This document shows, piece after piece, positions 32,440 through 41,333 of a DNA stretch of 43,198 nucleotides; the stretch's first letter is position 1, and each line of letters begins with the position of its first letter. The stretch spans positions 1 to 43,198 of the forward strand of contig CAZSDV010000012.1 of NCBI GenBank assembly GCA_964605715.1, written 5' to 3'. This DNA is from JAPUME01 sp964605715 (GTDB lineage: Bacteria > Acidobacteriota > Terriglobia > UBA7540 > JAPUME01). The position numbers were made by a program, and so were the translations under genes. The notes under the pieces were generated by a model. The model made no database searches and was not told the origin of the DNA. It was given only the letters and a program-made list of their open reading frames with translations.

Positions 32440-34323
32440 ATGATGTTTTCAAATCGGATCCACCCAGGATTCATTTTAATTTTGTTTTTACATCTTGCCC
32501 TTATCCCAGCCTTTGGGCAATTTCAAACATTCTCTCGCTCTAGTACGTTTCCTAATGTTATAGCACCTTACATGCCACGGTTTGTTGAGATGCCTCGCTT
32601 GAATAATACAGATCGCCTTCATCAAATGATCCAGGATGGAAAACTCCGACTTGCGGCATCTGATGTTATATCCCTTGCTCTTGAAAATAACCTTAATATC
32701 GCAGTGAGTCGTTTTGAATTGGGCTTTGCGCAAACCGAAGTTCTACGTAGTAAATCAGGAGGTGCAACCAGAGGGATTAGTGGCGCTGCACCACTTACTG
32801 GATTATTTTCGGGGGCAATTGGTAGCGGAGTCGGTGGGACCGGATTTGGTGGGAGCAGTGGAGGTGGAGGTTTTATCGGTGGAGGCGGAGCAACTAATAT
32901 AGGCGGAGGCGGGAGCTTTGATCCTACTGTCTCCTTTACCTGGGGGTGGGACCGCCGGGAAACGCCTCTAAGCATTTCTTTTATCACGGGAGTCCCTAAT
33001 GCCGTTACCCAGAATACTAGCTACAGGGGCTCATTTTCTCAGAGATTTCTAACAGGAACGCGATATGCGGTTGGTCTAAGCGGTGCACGTCAATCGACAA
33101 ATTCATTAACTAATATCTATAATCCTGAAGTAAATAGCTCATTTTTCATTGGAATAAACCAACCCCTTTTAAGGGGGTTTGGTTACCGCGCTAATGCCCC
33201 CTTTATAAGAGTGGCAAAAAACAACCTTCGGCTAGCTGATCACCAGTTTAGGCAGCAAGTCATGGTTGCGGTCGCGCAAGTACTGGATCTCTATTGGGAT
33301 TTGGTCTATTTTCAAGAAAATGTAAAGGTATCCGAGCAGTCACTAAGGCTGGCCCAAAGGACTTTACGGGATAATAAGATACAGGTGGAAATCGGAACGT
33401 TAGCGCCTATCGAAGTCGTACGAGCTGAATCTGAAGTAGCCGCTCGTGAGCGGGATTTAATAACAGCTCAAACACTCCTTCAGCAACAAGAAAATCTAAT
33501 CAAAAATCAGATTTCCAGGACAATTGATCCCAACTTAGATGAAGCGCGGATTGAAGCATCAGATAATCTACCATCCCCTCAAATTGCAGATGTCCCAAAG
33601 TTAAAGGATGCCCTCCAGAAGGCGATGGAAAATCGACCTGAGGTCAGTGTTAACGAAGTAAATTTAGCTAACCAAAGGATCACCGTTAAATCATCGCGTA
33701 ACGCTCTCCTCCCGAATCTTGATCTTTTTGGATCTTACACTGGAGCAGGTCTTGCAGGGAATCGAGTAATTCGAGATTCCCAGGGAAATATCATAGGATC
33801 TACCCCAGGCGGAATTGGTCAGTCCCTTACTCAATCGTTCCATGGAATCTTTCCCGACTATTCCTTCGGTATCTCCCTAAGCTTTCCTATACGGAACCGT
33901 CAAGCGCAAGCGGATTACACCCGCACACTTTTAGTAGAACGCCAAATGAGGGTTACCGCACAACGTACTCGAAACCAAATTGGCCAAGAGGTTCGAAATG
34001 CTCTTATTGCTGTGAATCAGGCTAAAGCCGAAATAAAGGCATCGGAAAAAGCCGCGGTACTCGCCCACCAGACATTAACTGCAGAAGAAAAAAAATACAG
34101 ATTAGGTGAATCCACCGTTTTTTTTGTAATACAAGCTCAAAGAGATTTTGATCAAGCAAGGTTGAATAGGAATCAATCACGCTCTAATTATGCAAAGTCT
34201 ATTACCGCCTTAAATCAAAGTATGGGAACAACGCTAGAAGCAAATAATATCCAGTCATCAGATGCCAAAACTGGACAAGTAAAATCAGTTCCGAATATTC
34301 CTGGTTCCCGAGATACCCCCTAA
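32440..34323 (+). CDS. TolC-family outer-membrane channel with glycine-rich insert
   Basis: The exit duct of a tripartite efflux or type I secretion system. A signal peptide (FILILFLHLALIPAFG) precedes an N-terminal region not seen in E. coli TolC. The two outer-membrane efflux repeats follow (about residues 70-390 and 395-600): ALENNLNIAVSRFELGFAQTE, GTLAPIEVVRAESEVAARE, LPNLDLFGSYTG and NQAKAEIKASEKAAVLAHQ are the helical landmarks. About 627 aa is longer than usual (about 450-500). Part of the excess is a Gly-rich stretch, residues 107-160. ATG 32440 is chosen because AGGAGG (32424-32429) lies ten bases upstream; TTG 32419 precedes that RBS. It could be the channel for the MacAB-like pump at 4784-8494. 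Confidence 0.9.
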   Translation: MMFSNRIHPGFILILFLHLALIPAFGQFQTFSRSSTFPNVIAPYMPRFVEMPRLNNTDRLHQMIQDGKLRLAASDVISLALENNLNIAVSRFELGFAQTEVLRSKSGGATRGISGAAPLTGLFSGAIGSGVGGTGFGGSSGGGGFIGGGGATNIGGGGSFDPTVSFTWGWDRRETPLSISFITGVPNAVTQNTSYRGSFSQRFLTGTRYAVGLSGARQSTNSLTNIYNPEVNSSFFIGINQPLLRGFGYRANAPFIRVAKNNLRLADHQFRQQVMVAVAQVLDLYWDLVYFQENVKVSEQSLRLAQRTLRDNKIQVEIGTLAPIEVVRAESEVAARERDLITAQTLLQQQENLIKNQISRTIDPNLDEARIEASDNLPSPQIADVPKLKDALQKAMENRPEVSVNEVNLANQRITVKSSRNALLPNLDLFGSYTGAGLAGNRVIRDSQGNIIGSTPGGIGQSLTQSFHGIFPDYSFGISLSFPIRNRQAQADYTRTLLVERQMRVTAQRTRNQIGQEVRNALIAVNQAKAEIKASEKAAVLAHQTLTAEEKKYRLGESTVFFVIQAQRDFDQARLNRNQSRSNYAKSITALNQSMGTTLEANNIQSSDAKTGQVKSVPNIPGSRDTP

Positions 34324-34419
34324 AAATCAGGCAACTAGATATTTCCCGTTATCTACAAAATGTCCCATTTTAACTGCTTCCCCAAGACACTAGACGACTT
34401 TTAATAGTTCTGCGAAAAT

Positions 34420-36120
34420 GTGTATATGAAATCAAAAAGAAAAGAAATGAAAAGAAGTCCTGGACCCCCCTCAAAAAATAAATCTTCTCAAAAGGCGTCC
34501 TCTAAGCTGATCAACGAAGAACATTCCAAAGACTTCGCTACCATTTCTGGCATTGGAGTTAAGCCCCTGTACAGCCCAGATGAAATTCGTGATTTTAACC
34601 ATGATGTTGACCTTGGTAGACCTGGTGAATACCCATACACGCGAGGGATTCACCCCAACATGTACCAAAGTCGATTGTGGACGATACGCCAATTTAGTGG
34701 GTACGGAACGCCTGAAGAGACAAATCAACGACTTCGGTACTTATTGATGCAAGGACAGACCGGCCTCTCGATTGCTTTCGATCTCCCCACTTTAATGGGT
34801 TACGATTCCGACCATCCCGCAGCAGAGGGTGAAGTAGGAAAATGCGGAGTTTCGGTGTCCTCACTAGCAGATATGGAGGCACTACTAAAAGATTTACCAG
34901 TTGAAAAAGTGGCCACATCCATGACCATTAATTCTCCTGCTGCAATTATATGGGCCATGTATTTGGTTGCAATTGAAAAACGTGGAATAAGTTGGAATGA
35001 AGTAACCGGCACGATCCAAAACGATATCCTGAAGGAATATATGGCTCAAAAGGAATACATTTTCCCTCCCAGGCCTTCAATGCGACTTGTTGTGGATACG
35101 ATTGAATTTGGAACACAAAATACACCGCAATGGAATACTGTATCAATCAGCGGATACCATATCCGTGAGGCTGGCTCTACGGCCTTACAGGAGCTGGCCT
35201 TTACACTAAGGAGTGGAATTGAATACGCGCAATGGACTGTAAATCGTGGATTAAGCATCGATGAATTTGCCCCTCGATTTAGTTTTTTCTTTAATGCGCA
35301 TAATGATTTCTTTGAAGAAATTGCTAAATACCGAGCTGCTAGAAAGATTTGGGCCAAGGTAATGCGTGAACGTTTCGGGGCTAAAAATCCGTCATCTTTA
35401 AAGTGTCGATTTCATTCGCAGACTGCTGGATGTTCACTTACAGCAAAACAGCCGTATGCCAATGTTGTTAGAACAACGATCCAAGCTCTTGCTGCCGTTC
35501 TTGGAGGTACGCAATCTCTTCATACAAACTCCTTGGATGAAGCCTTGGCCCTACCCACTAAAAATGCAGCAACAATTGCATTACGGACTCAGCAAATTCT
35601 GGCTCACGAAACCGGAGTGACCAAAACGACTGATCCCCTTGGGGGTTCTTATTTTTTAGAAAAAATGACATTAGAATTGGAGAAAGCTTGCCTTGAATAC
35701 ATTGATAGAATAGATTCATGCGGTGGTATGGTTTCGGCAATTGAACAAGGAATTCCACAACGAGAAATCGTTGATTCCTCCTACGAATATCAAAAAGCAA
35801 TGGACCTTGGAAAAATAAAAGTATCTGGAATTAATATATTCAATGAAGAGACGCCACAAGCCCCAAAAGGATCATTAAATACCTTAAAAGTCGATGAAGC
35901 CGGAGCTAAGTATCAACGAGATAGGTTAAATCAAGTAAGAAAATCACGATCTATTGATAGAGTAAACGAAACACTTAATGCCTTGTCAGAGGCAGCTAAA
36001 GGAAAAGACAATATAATGCCGTATATTTTGAATTGTGTTCGTGCGTATGCGACCGTAGGGGAAATGTGCGATATATTGAAGAGTGTTTTTGGAACCTATC
36101 AGGAAACGGGATACCACTAG
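34420..36120 (+). CDS. B12-dependent acyl-CoA mutase large subunit (methylmalonyl-CoA mutase type)
   Basis: The catalytic TIM-barrel subunit of a split mutase. Landmarks are YPYTRGIHPNMYQSRLWTIR (residues 71-90), GQTGLSIAFDLPTLMGYDSDH, MTINSPAAIIWAMYLV, SISGYHIREAGSTALQEL, GCSLTAKQPYANVVRTT and AHETGVTKTTDPLGGSYFLE. A lysine-rich N-terminal tail of about 35 residues is extra. The TRG motif carries His78 where the classical methylmalonyl-CoA mutase has the substrate tyrosine, so the acyl substrate is not certain. GTG 34420 or ATG 34426 may start it. It precedes its B12-binding subunit by 45 bases. Confidence 0.9.
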   Translation: MYMKSKRKEMKRSPGPPSKNKSSQKASSKLINEEHSKDFATISGIGVKPLYSPDEIRDFNHDVDLGRPGEYPYTRGIHPNMYQSRLWTIRQFSGYGTPEETNQRLRYLLMQGQTGLSIAFDLPTLMGYDSDHPAAEGEVGKCGVSVSSLADMEALLKDLPVEKVATSMTINSPAAIIWAMYLVAIEKRGISWNEVTGTIQNDILKEYMAQKEYIFPPRPSMRLVVDTIEFGTQNTPQWNTVSISGYHIREAGSTALQELAFTLRSGIEYAQWTVNRGLSIDEFAPRFSFFFNAHNDFFEEIAKYRAARKIWAKVMRERFGAKNPSSLKCRFHSQTAGCSLTAKQPYANVVRTTIQALAAVLGGTQSLHTNSLDEALALPTKNAATIALRTQQILAHETGVTKTTDPLGGSYFLEKMTLELEKACLEYIDRIDSCGGMVSAIEQGIPQREIVDSSYEYQKAMDLGKIKVSGINIFNEETPQAPKGSLNTLKVDEAGAKYQRDRLNQVRKSRSIDRVNETLNALSEAAKGKDNIMPYILNCVRAYATVGEMCDILKSVFGTYQETGYH

Positions 36121-36165
36121 CATCAATCAAAGAACCTTATCTTAAATGGGAATCTAAGGAAAACA

Positions 36166-36564
36166 ATGTCTCAAAAGAAAATACGAGTTCTTGTTGCGAA
36201 ACCAGGGCTCGATGGACATGATCGTGGAGCAAAAATAATTGCACGTTCATTGCGTGATGCTGGAATGGAGGTTGTCTATACGGGGCTAAGGCAGACGCCA
36301 GAGCAAATTATTAATGCGGCGGTTCAGGAAGACGTTGATGTAATTGGCATCTCTATTTTGTCAGGGGCTCATAACACGATACTACCGCGAATACTAAACC
36401 TTGCCAAGAAAATGAAAATTGAAAATACAATAATACTGGCGGGGGGAGTTATTCCTGATGAGGATATCCCCTCCCTTAAGAAAGCTGGCCTATCGGAAAT
36501 ATTTCAATCGGGCTCCAATACAAACCAAATAATCGAATACATCGTAAAAAATGTAAAAAGCTAA
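36166..36564 (+). CDS. B12-binding small subunit of the acyl-CoA mutase
   Basis: A 132-aa stand-alone cobalamin-binding Rossmann domain. The base-off/His-on motif DGHDRG has His18 as the lower cobalt ligand (KPGLDGHDRGAKIIARSLRD). The second motif is GISILSGAHNTILPRIL and the third ILAGGVIPDEDIPSLKKAG, with the GG turn that holds the dimethylbenzimidazole tail. It is the partner of the large subunit directly upstream. Split subunits are typical of archaeal and many bacterial mutases. No MeaB/ArgK chaperone gene is visible here. Confidence 0.95.
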   Translation: MSQKKIRVLVAKPGLDGHDRGAKIIARSLRDAGMEVVYTGLRQTPEQIINAAVQEDVDVIGISILSGAHNTILPRILNLAKKMKIENTIILAGGVIPDEDIPSLKKAGLSEIFQSGSNTNQIIEYIVKNVKS

Positions 36565-36615
36565 TAATATTCCTGGTTTATTTGCTTTCAAAAATGCAAC
36601 GAGTATTGTATCCCC

Positions 36616-37053
36616 ATGAAAAATAAATTGGAACTTTATCAAAATCCGGTGCCGTCTCAGACCTCAATACGTGTTCGCTACTCAGAAACAGATAAAATGG
36701 GCATAGTCTATTACGCAAACTTCCTTGTTTGGTTTGAGGTTGGCCGTACTGATTATTGCCGGAAAACAGGCTTTACTTACAAGGATATGGAAGAAGATGG
36801 TTTGTTGCTTAGCGTAGCAGAGGCAACGTGTCGGTATCGATCCCCTGCCTATTATGATGACATGCTAACCATACATACACACCTTCAATCATTGAAAAAA
36901 AGAATTCTTTATTTTGAATATAAAATTTTTCGAGATAATGAAAACAAATTATTAGCAATAGGAAAAACAGCGCACATTATCACCAATTACAATGGCAAGC
37001 CCCAATCATTACCTAAAAAATACCATTCCTTACTGCAGGAGGGGTTACGTTAA
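36616..37053 (+). CDS. Acyl-CoA thioesterase, YbgC/4HBT family
   Basis: A 145-aa hot-dog-fold thioesterase with RVRYSETDKMGIVYYANFLV, where Asp26 is the catalytic acid. WFEVGRTDYCRKTG follows, and later RYRSPAYYDDMLTI. In many bacteria ybgC is the first gene of the tol operon; here it is detached and sits with acyl-CoA mutase genes, so a role in acyl-CoA hydrolysis is plausible. It lies 51 bases after the mutase small subunit. Its end overlaps the formally open frame of the next gene. Confidence 0.9.
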   Translation: MKNKLELYQNPVPSQTSIRVRYSETDKMGIVYYANFLVWFEVGRTDYCRKTGFTYKDMEEDGLLLSVAEATCRYRSPAYYDDMLTIHTHLQSLKKRILYFEYKIFRDNENKLLAIGKTAHIITNYNGKPQSLPKKYHSLLQEGLR

Positions 37054-37984
37054 GAACCTAATAGAATGTGTTCCTAATTTCAGTGAGGGGTGTTCTCGTC
37101 CTGTCATAGAAGCTATTGTTGGCGCAATCTTAAGCGGACCTGAGGTGATGGTGCTCAACGTACACTCTGACCCGGATCATAACCGCTCAGTGGTTACGTT
37201 TGTTGCAACGAAAGACCAGGTTGGCCTTGCAGCTTTGCGAGGAATAGGTTGCGCAATCAAATTAATTAATCTACAAAAGCATTCAGGATGTCATCCTCGA
37301 ATCGGGTCTGCGGATGTAGTTCCTTTCATACCTTTTAATGGTACTAGTCTTTGTGATTGCATTGAAATCGCTCAAAAAGTTGGGGATGACGCATTTCGGG
37401 AATATGGATTACCCATATATCTTTACGGAGCTGCCTCCCGAAAAAAAGATCGATTTAAGTTGGAAAATATTCGGCGAGGACAGTTTGAACTTCTTCGGGA
37501 AAAAATAAAAACAGATCCGACTCAATTTCCTGATTTTGGATTAAAACAACTACACCCTACGGCAGGAGCAACTCTTGTGGGTGCCCGTAATTTCTTGATC
37601 GCTTTTAATGTAAATTTGGAAACCCAGGATGTAAGAATTGCACGCCAAATTGCAAAGAACATACGTGAAAATAATCATGAGAAACATGCTGGCCTTCCTG
37701 GCATTAAGGCTATAGGGGTAAAACTTGGATCAAAAAATTTGGTACAAGTATCAGTTAACATAACTGATTACAAAAAAACATCAATTGAAAAAGTATTCCA
37801 ATCCATCAAACAGGAATCGTTACGGAAGGGAGTAAAAGTCAGGAATAGTGAAATTGTTGGTTTAATTCCAAAAGAGGCAATCCCTCGAGATGCTTCAAAA
37901 AAACTTCTCATAAATAATTTTGATGAAAGCTTAGTATTAGAAAATAGATTGGGGGAGAAATTGAACTTTTCACTATCCTCGTAG
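36992..37984 (+). CDS. Glutamate formimidoyltransferase (FTCD N-terminal type), start uncertain
   Basis: Transfers the formimino group of formiminoglutamate, from histidine breakdown, to tetrahydrofolate. The conserved N-terminus is LIECVPNFSEGC. SDPDHNRSVVTF, SGCHPRIGSADVVPFIPF, YGAASRKKDRFKLENIRRGQF and LHPTAGATLVGARNFLIAFN follow. It has the transferase domains only, without the cyclodeaminase. The only in-frame ATG is 36992, which adds about 22 residues encoded inside the thioesterase gene. A strong SD, AGGAGGGG at 37037-37044, is followed in frame only by GTT at 37049, which is not a normal start. Either 36992 is used or the true start has been lost to a base error. Confidence 0.85.
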   Translation: MASPNHYLKNTIPYCRRGYVKNLIECVPNFSEGCSRPVIEAIVGAILSGPEVMVLNVHSDPDHNRSVVTFVATKDQVGLAALRGIGCAIKLINLQKHSGCHPRIGSADVVPFIPFNGTSLCDCIEIAQKVGDDAFREYGLPIYLYGAASRKKDRFKLENIRRGQFELLREKIKTDPTQFPDFGLKQLHPTAGATLVGARNFLIAFNVNLETQDVRIARQIAKNIRENNHEKHAGLPGIKAIGVKLGSKNLVQVSVNITDYKKTSIEKVFQSIKQESLRKGVKVRNSEIVGLIPKEAIPRDASKKLLINNFDESLVLENRLGEKLNFSLSS

Positions 37985-38122
37985 ACTATGATATCTTTCT
38001 ATTTTGCATCTCGACGAAATTAATTTGTTTATTTATATTATTATCTCCGGTTGGGAATTAACATTTTTCTAAAATAAAACCCGTTGCAAGGCAATTAACA
38101 AATAAAAGAGGTTTTTAAAACC

Positions 38123-39082
38123 ATGATTGAGGCCATTAATCTTGTTAAGCGTTTTGGTCCAAGTGAGGCCGTGTCCAACATTAACTTTAAGGTAGAAAAG
38201 GGCGAGATACTTGGCTTACTCGGCCCTAACGGAGCAGGAAAAACAACTACCATGAGACTTTTAACTGGGTACCTTGATCCCACTGAAGGTCAAGCATTGA
38301 TTGATGGCTATGATGTTTCTCAAAATCCAATTGAAGCAAAGAAACGCATTGGTTATCTTCCAGAAATCCCTCCTGTGTATCCAGAAATGCGAGTTAATGG
38401 CTATTTGGAATTTGTTGGTCGGCTTAAGGGAATCCCCCGTGTTCACTTGAAAGATCGTGTTACTGAGGTGGAAAGAAAATGCGCCCTTTCGGATGTACGA
38501 TACAAGGTAATAGGTAAGCTTTCAAAGGGATACCGTCAGCGCGTAGGACTTGCCCAGGCATTGATCAACTCTCCCGATGTCTTAATTTTAGACGAACCAA
38601 CTGCAGGTCTTGATCCCAAGCAAATATTAGAGACAAGGCAACTTATTGGAGACTTAGCAGGTGATCACACCATCATTCTGAGTACCCACATCCTCCCAGA
38701 AGTGGAGCAAACCTGCCACAGGGTGATCATCATCAATGAGGGAAGCGTTGTAGCTGCCGATACCCCACAGAATCTTACGGTTCGCCTGAGAGGTTTTCAA
38801 ACAATCCAGGTTACCCTTGAGGGCCCACCTTCTGATATTTCCTTGGCCCTTCAGGATATTGAGGGGGTTCATGAGGTCAAGGAAAGAAAGCAGGAAGCAG
38901 GCGCGGTGATATTTGAAATTAGTTCTGAAAAAGGAAATGATATCCGAAGTCAAGTCGCACAAAAAATAGTTCAATCAGGGTGGGGATTACTTGAAATGAA
39001 ATTGGCCGGAATGAGCCTGGAGGATGTTTTTCTTAAACTTACCAACGTTGAAGAACACCCCAAAGAGAAAACCCCCTTATAA
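38123..39082 (+). CDS. ABC transporter ATP-binding protein (ABC-2/GldA type)
   Basis: A 319-aa ATPase with Walker A GPNGAGKTTTMRLL (about residue 33). A Q-loop segment (IGYLPEIPPVYPEM) and a KGYRQRVGLAQAL signature follow. Walker B is LILDEPTAGLDP and the H-loop STHILPEVE. A C-terminal DUF4162-like extension (about residues 220-310) is typical of ABC-2 type systems such as gliding-motility GldA. AGAGG precedes ATG 38123. It is the first gene of a four-gene set with a permease, a GldG-like protein and a DUF4340 protein. Confidence 0.93.
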   Translation: MIEAINLVKRFGPSEAVSNINFKVEKGEILGLLGPNGAGKTTTMRLLTGYLDPTEGQALIDGYDVSQNPIEAKKRIGYLPEIPPVYPEMRVNGYLEFVGRLKGIPRVHLKDRVTEVERKCALSDVRYKVIGKLSKGYRQRVGLAQALINSPDVLILDEPTAGLDPKQILETRQLIGDLAGDHTIILSTHILPEVEQTCHRVIIINEGSVVAADTPQNLTVRLRGFQTIQVTLEGPPSDISLALQDIEGVHEVKERKQEAGAVIFEISSEKGNDIRSQVAQKIVQSGWGLLEMKLAGMSLEDVFLKLTNVEEHPKEKTPL

Positions 39083-39133
39083 TATTCGTATTTTTTCTTA
39101 TTGAATAAGATCTTACTGGAGGAAATGCTTTAA

Positions 39134-39901
39134 ATGCGAAACATACTAACCGTAGCCAGAAGAGAACTGGCAAGTTACTTTACTTCCCCAATCGCATACA
39201 TATTTTTAGCCATTGCCGCCATAATATTTGGATTTTTCTTTTACAGTATTGTGGCTGTATTTGTAAGCAGGGCGCTACAAGCTACAAGGTTTGGTGGAAT
39301 GCCGCCAGCTATGAATATTAACGAAATGATCTTTCGGCCATTACTGATGAATGTTGCTGTAACAAGTCTTTTCCTTACTCCAATGCTGACTATGCGCTTA
39401 TATTCAGAGGAGCGAAAAGTTGGGACTCTTGAATTATTACTAACCTCACCTGTAAGCGACTGGGATGTTCTGCTAGGGAAGTTTTTAGGCGCCCTAACCC
39501 TTTACGGAGGGTTAATATTTCTTGTTCTTATTTATTTTGGCCTACTTTTTTTCTATGGAAATCCTAATTTTAAACCACTACTCCCTGGGGTCCTTGGACT
39601 CCTCTTTTTTGGAGGATCATTAATTTCACTTGGAATGCTTTTCTCGACATTTACAAGTAATCAAATTATTGCAGGAAGTTTGACATTCGGGCTATTTCTT
39701 CTCCTGTGGGTCCTTGACTGGACTTCTGTTTATTCGACTGGGGTTACCTCGCAAATCCTATCTTATCTTTCTGTAACTACGCATTTAGAAAGCTTCTCAA
39801 AGGGGGTGCTGGACATTAGCGATTGCGTTTACTATCTATCGCTCATTTCATTAGGATTATTTTTGACAGCAAGATCAATGGAAGTTATAAGGGGGAGGTA
39901 G
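39134..39901 (+). CDS. ABC-2 type permease (GldF-like)
   Basis: A 255-aa protein with six membrane helices. It starts with MRNILTVARRELASYFTSP, typical of GldF-like permeases. MLTMRLYSEERKVGTLELLLTSPVSDWDVLLGK is the family core (quoted landmarks: MRLYSEERKVGTLELLL and TSPVSDWDVLLGK). It lies 51 bases after the ATPase and 6 bases before the GldG-like gene. With the ATPase it forms a transporter of unknown substrate. Confidence 0.92.
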   Translation: MRNILTVARRELASYFTSPIAYIFLAIAAIIFGFFFYSIVAVFVSRALQATRFGGMPPAMNINEMIFRPLLMNVAVTSLFLTPMLTMRLYSEERKVGTLELLLTSPVSDWDVLLGKFLGALTLYGGLIFLVLIYFGLLFFYGNPNFKPLLPGVLGLLFFGGSLISLGMLFSTFTSNQIIAGSLTFGLFLLLWVLDWTSVYSTGVTSQILSYLSVTTHLESFSKGVLDISDCVYYLSLISLGLFLTARSMEVIRGR

Positions 39902-39907
39902 TAGTCG

Positions 39908-41333
39908 ATGGGGAAGACGAAGAAAAAATGGGTTGTAAAGACATTTGACCACCTCAGCTTTGGTCTTTATATATTAATTGCGGTTGGAATACTGGGTGTA
40001 ATTAATTGGTTTGTCCACCGTTACAACCAACAACTCGACTTAACTCCTAGCGGTCAGTATAGTCTCTCACTTCAAACGCAAAAAGTCCTTGCCTCCCTTG
40101 AACAAGATGTGAATATATTTATTTTTGACCGCGATGAAATGCTGCCTCGCCATCAGGATCTAACAAACTCTTACAAGATTCTTTCACGCAAACTCAATGT
40201 CAAGCTTGTAAATCCGGACAAGCAACCTTCGCTTGCTCGCCAACTTGAAATTAAACGATATGGCACTGCTATCGTTCAAATTGGCGATCGAAAGCAAGAG
40301 TCGCAAGACCTCTCCGAGGAGGGCATTACGAATACCCTAATCCAAATCCTGAAGGGTGCGGATCGAAATGTATATTTTTTGCAAGACCATGGCGAAAGAA
40401 ATCTTGAAAATACTGAGAGAGAGGGCTACAGCCAAGTTAAGGAACTTCTTGAGCAAGGCAACTACCAAGTAAAAACGCTGTCATTAATGCAAGGAAGTTC
40501 CATTCCTGATGACTGCTCAATATTGGTTATTGCGGGGCCCCAAAATGACCTCCTTCAATCTGAAATTGAAAATATCCATACCTATATAGAAGGTGGTGGA
40601 AGTGGGATATTTCTTTTGGATATGAATAGAACTCCCCAATTAACAGAGCTCCTAAGCGGTTGGAACGTTAGTGTTAAAGACAATCTAGTCGTCGATCCCA
40701 ATCCAATTGCACGACTTTTTGGAGCTGATGAATTAATGCCATTAGTCAGTAGCTACGATTCACATGTAATAGTCAATGATCTTAAAAATATTGCTACCAT
40801 TTTCCCGGAAACCAGGACTCTTGATATTAAGGGTGACGGTGGATCAGGTGCTGATGTTCAATCACTGTTCAAGAGCACCTCACAGAGTTGGGCAGCGACC
40901 CAACCTCGAACAAGAAAGCCTCTTAAATATCAAAAAGNNNNNNNNNNAAAAAGGTCTCGACGCAAGGGGCCCGTTTACTCTTGGAGCTGCTGGGACGATT
41001 GATGCAACCCAAAGCAAATCTCCTGATCAACCTGCAGGAATAAATAACCCTCCTTCACCAAAAAACAGAAAAGGCCGCTTTGTTGTGGTAGGAACTTCTC
41101 GGTTTGCTGTTAATGCCGTAATAAGTTTTAACGGAAACGCCGACTTATTTCTCAACATGATTAACTGGCTTTCTGACGATGAAGACTTGATATCAATTCG
41201 GCCAAAAACACCTGAATCCCAGCAACTTAATTTAAACCAAGCGCAAATGGGTAAAATTCGCTTTCTTACCCTTTTACTAATCCCATTACTGATTCTTTCC
41301 ATTGGTTTTAGTGTTTGGTGGGGGCGGCGATGA
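39908..41333 (+). CDS. GldG-like auxiliary protein of an ABC system, interrupted by a scaffold gap
   Basis: N-terminal helix (about residues 16-35), then a large periplasmic domain with QLDLTPSGQYSLSLQTQKVL, the N-terminal landmark of GldG/ABC-auxiliary proteins. YFLQDHGERNLEN and ILVIAGPQNDLLQSE follow. The 10-N gap at 40938-40947 has arbitrary length, so the frame appears to change across it. After the gap the right frame reads KGLDARGPFTLGAAGTIDA, then GRFVVVGTSRFAVNA and DLFLNMINWLSDDEDLISIRP. It ends with a C-terminal helix (FLTLLLIPLLILSIGF) and stop at 41331-41333. The end overlaps the next start as ATGA. Confidence 0.88.
40938..40947. other. Assembly gap (10 N) inside the GldG-like gene
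   Basis: Ten Ns interrupt the GldG-like coding region. The protein frame before the gap and the correct frame after it differ by one. This is expected if the real gap is not exactly ten bases, so it is not evidence of a pseudogene. Confidence 0.9.

Noticed and set aside
39908..41002. A 364-aa protein ending at 41002 as the real GldG-like product
   Set aside because: Its last residues come from reading through the Ns in the wrong frame; the family C-terminus is in the other frame after the gap.
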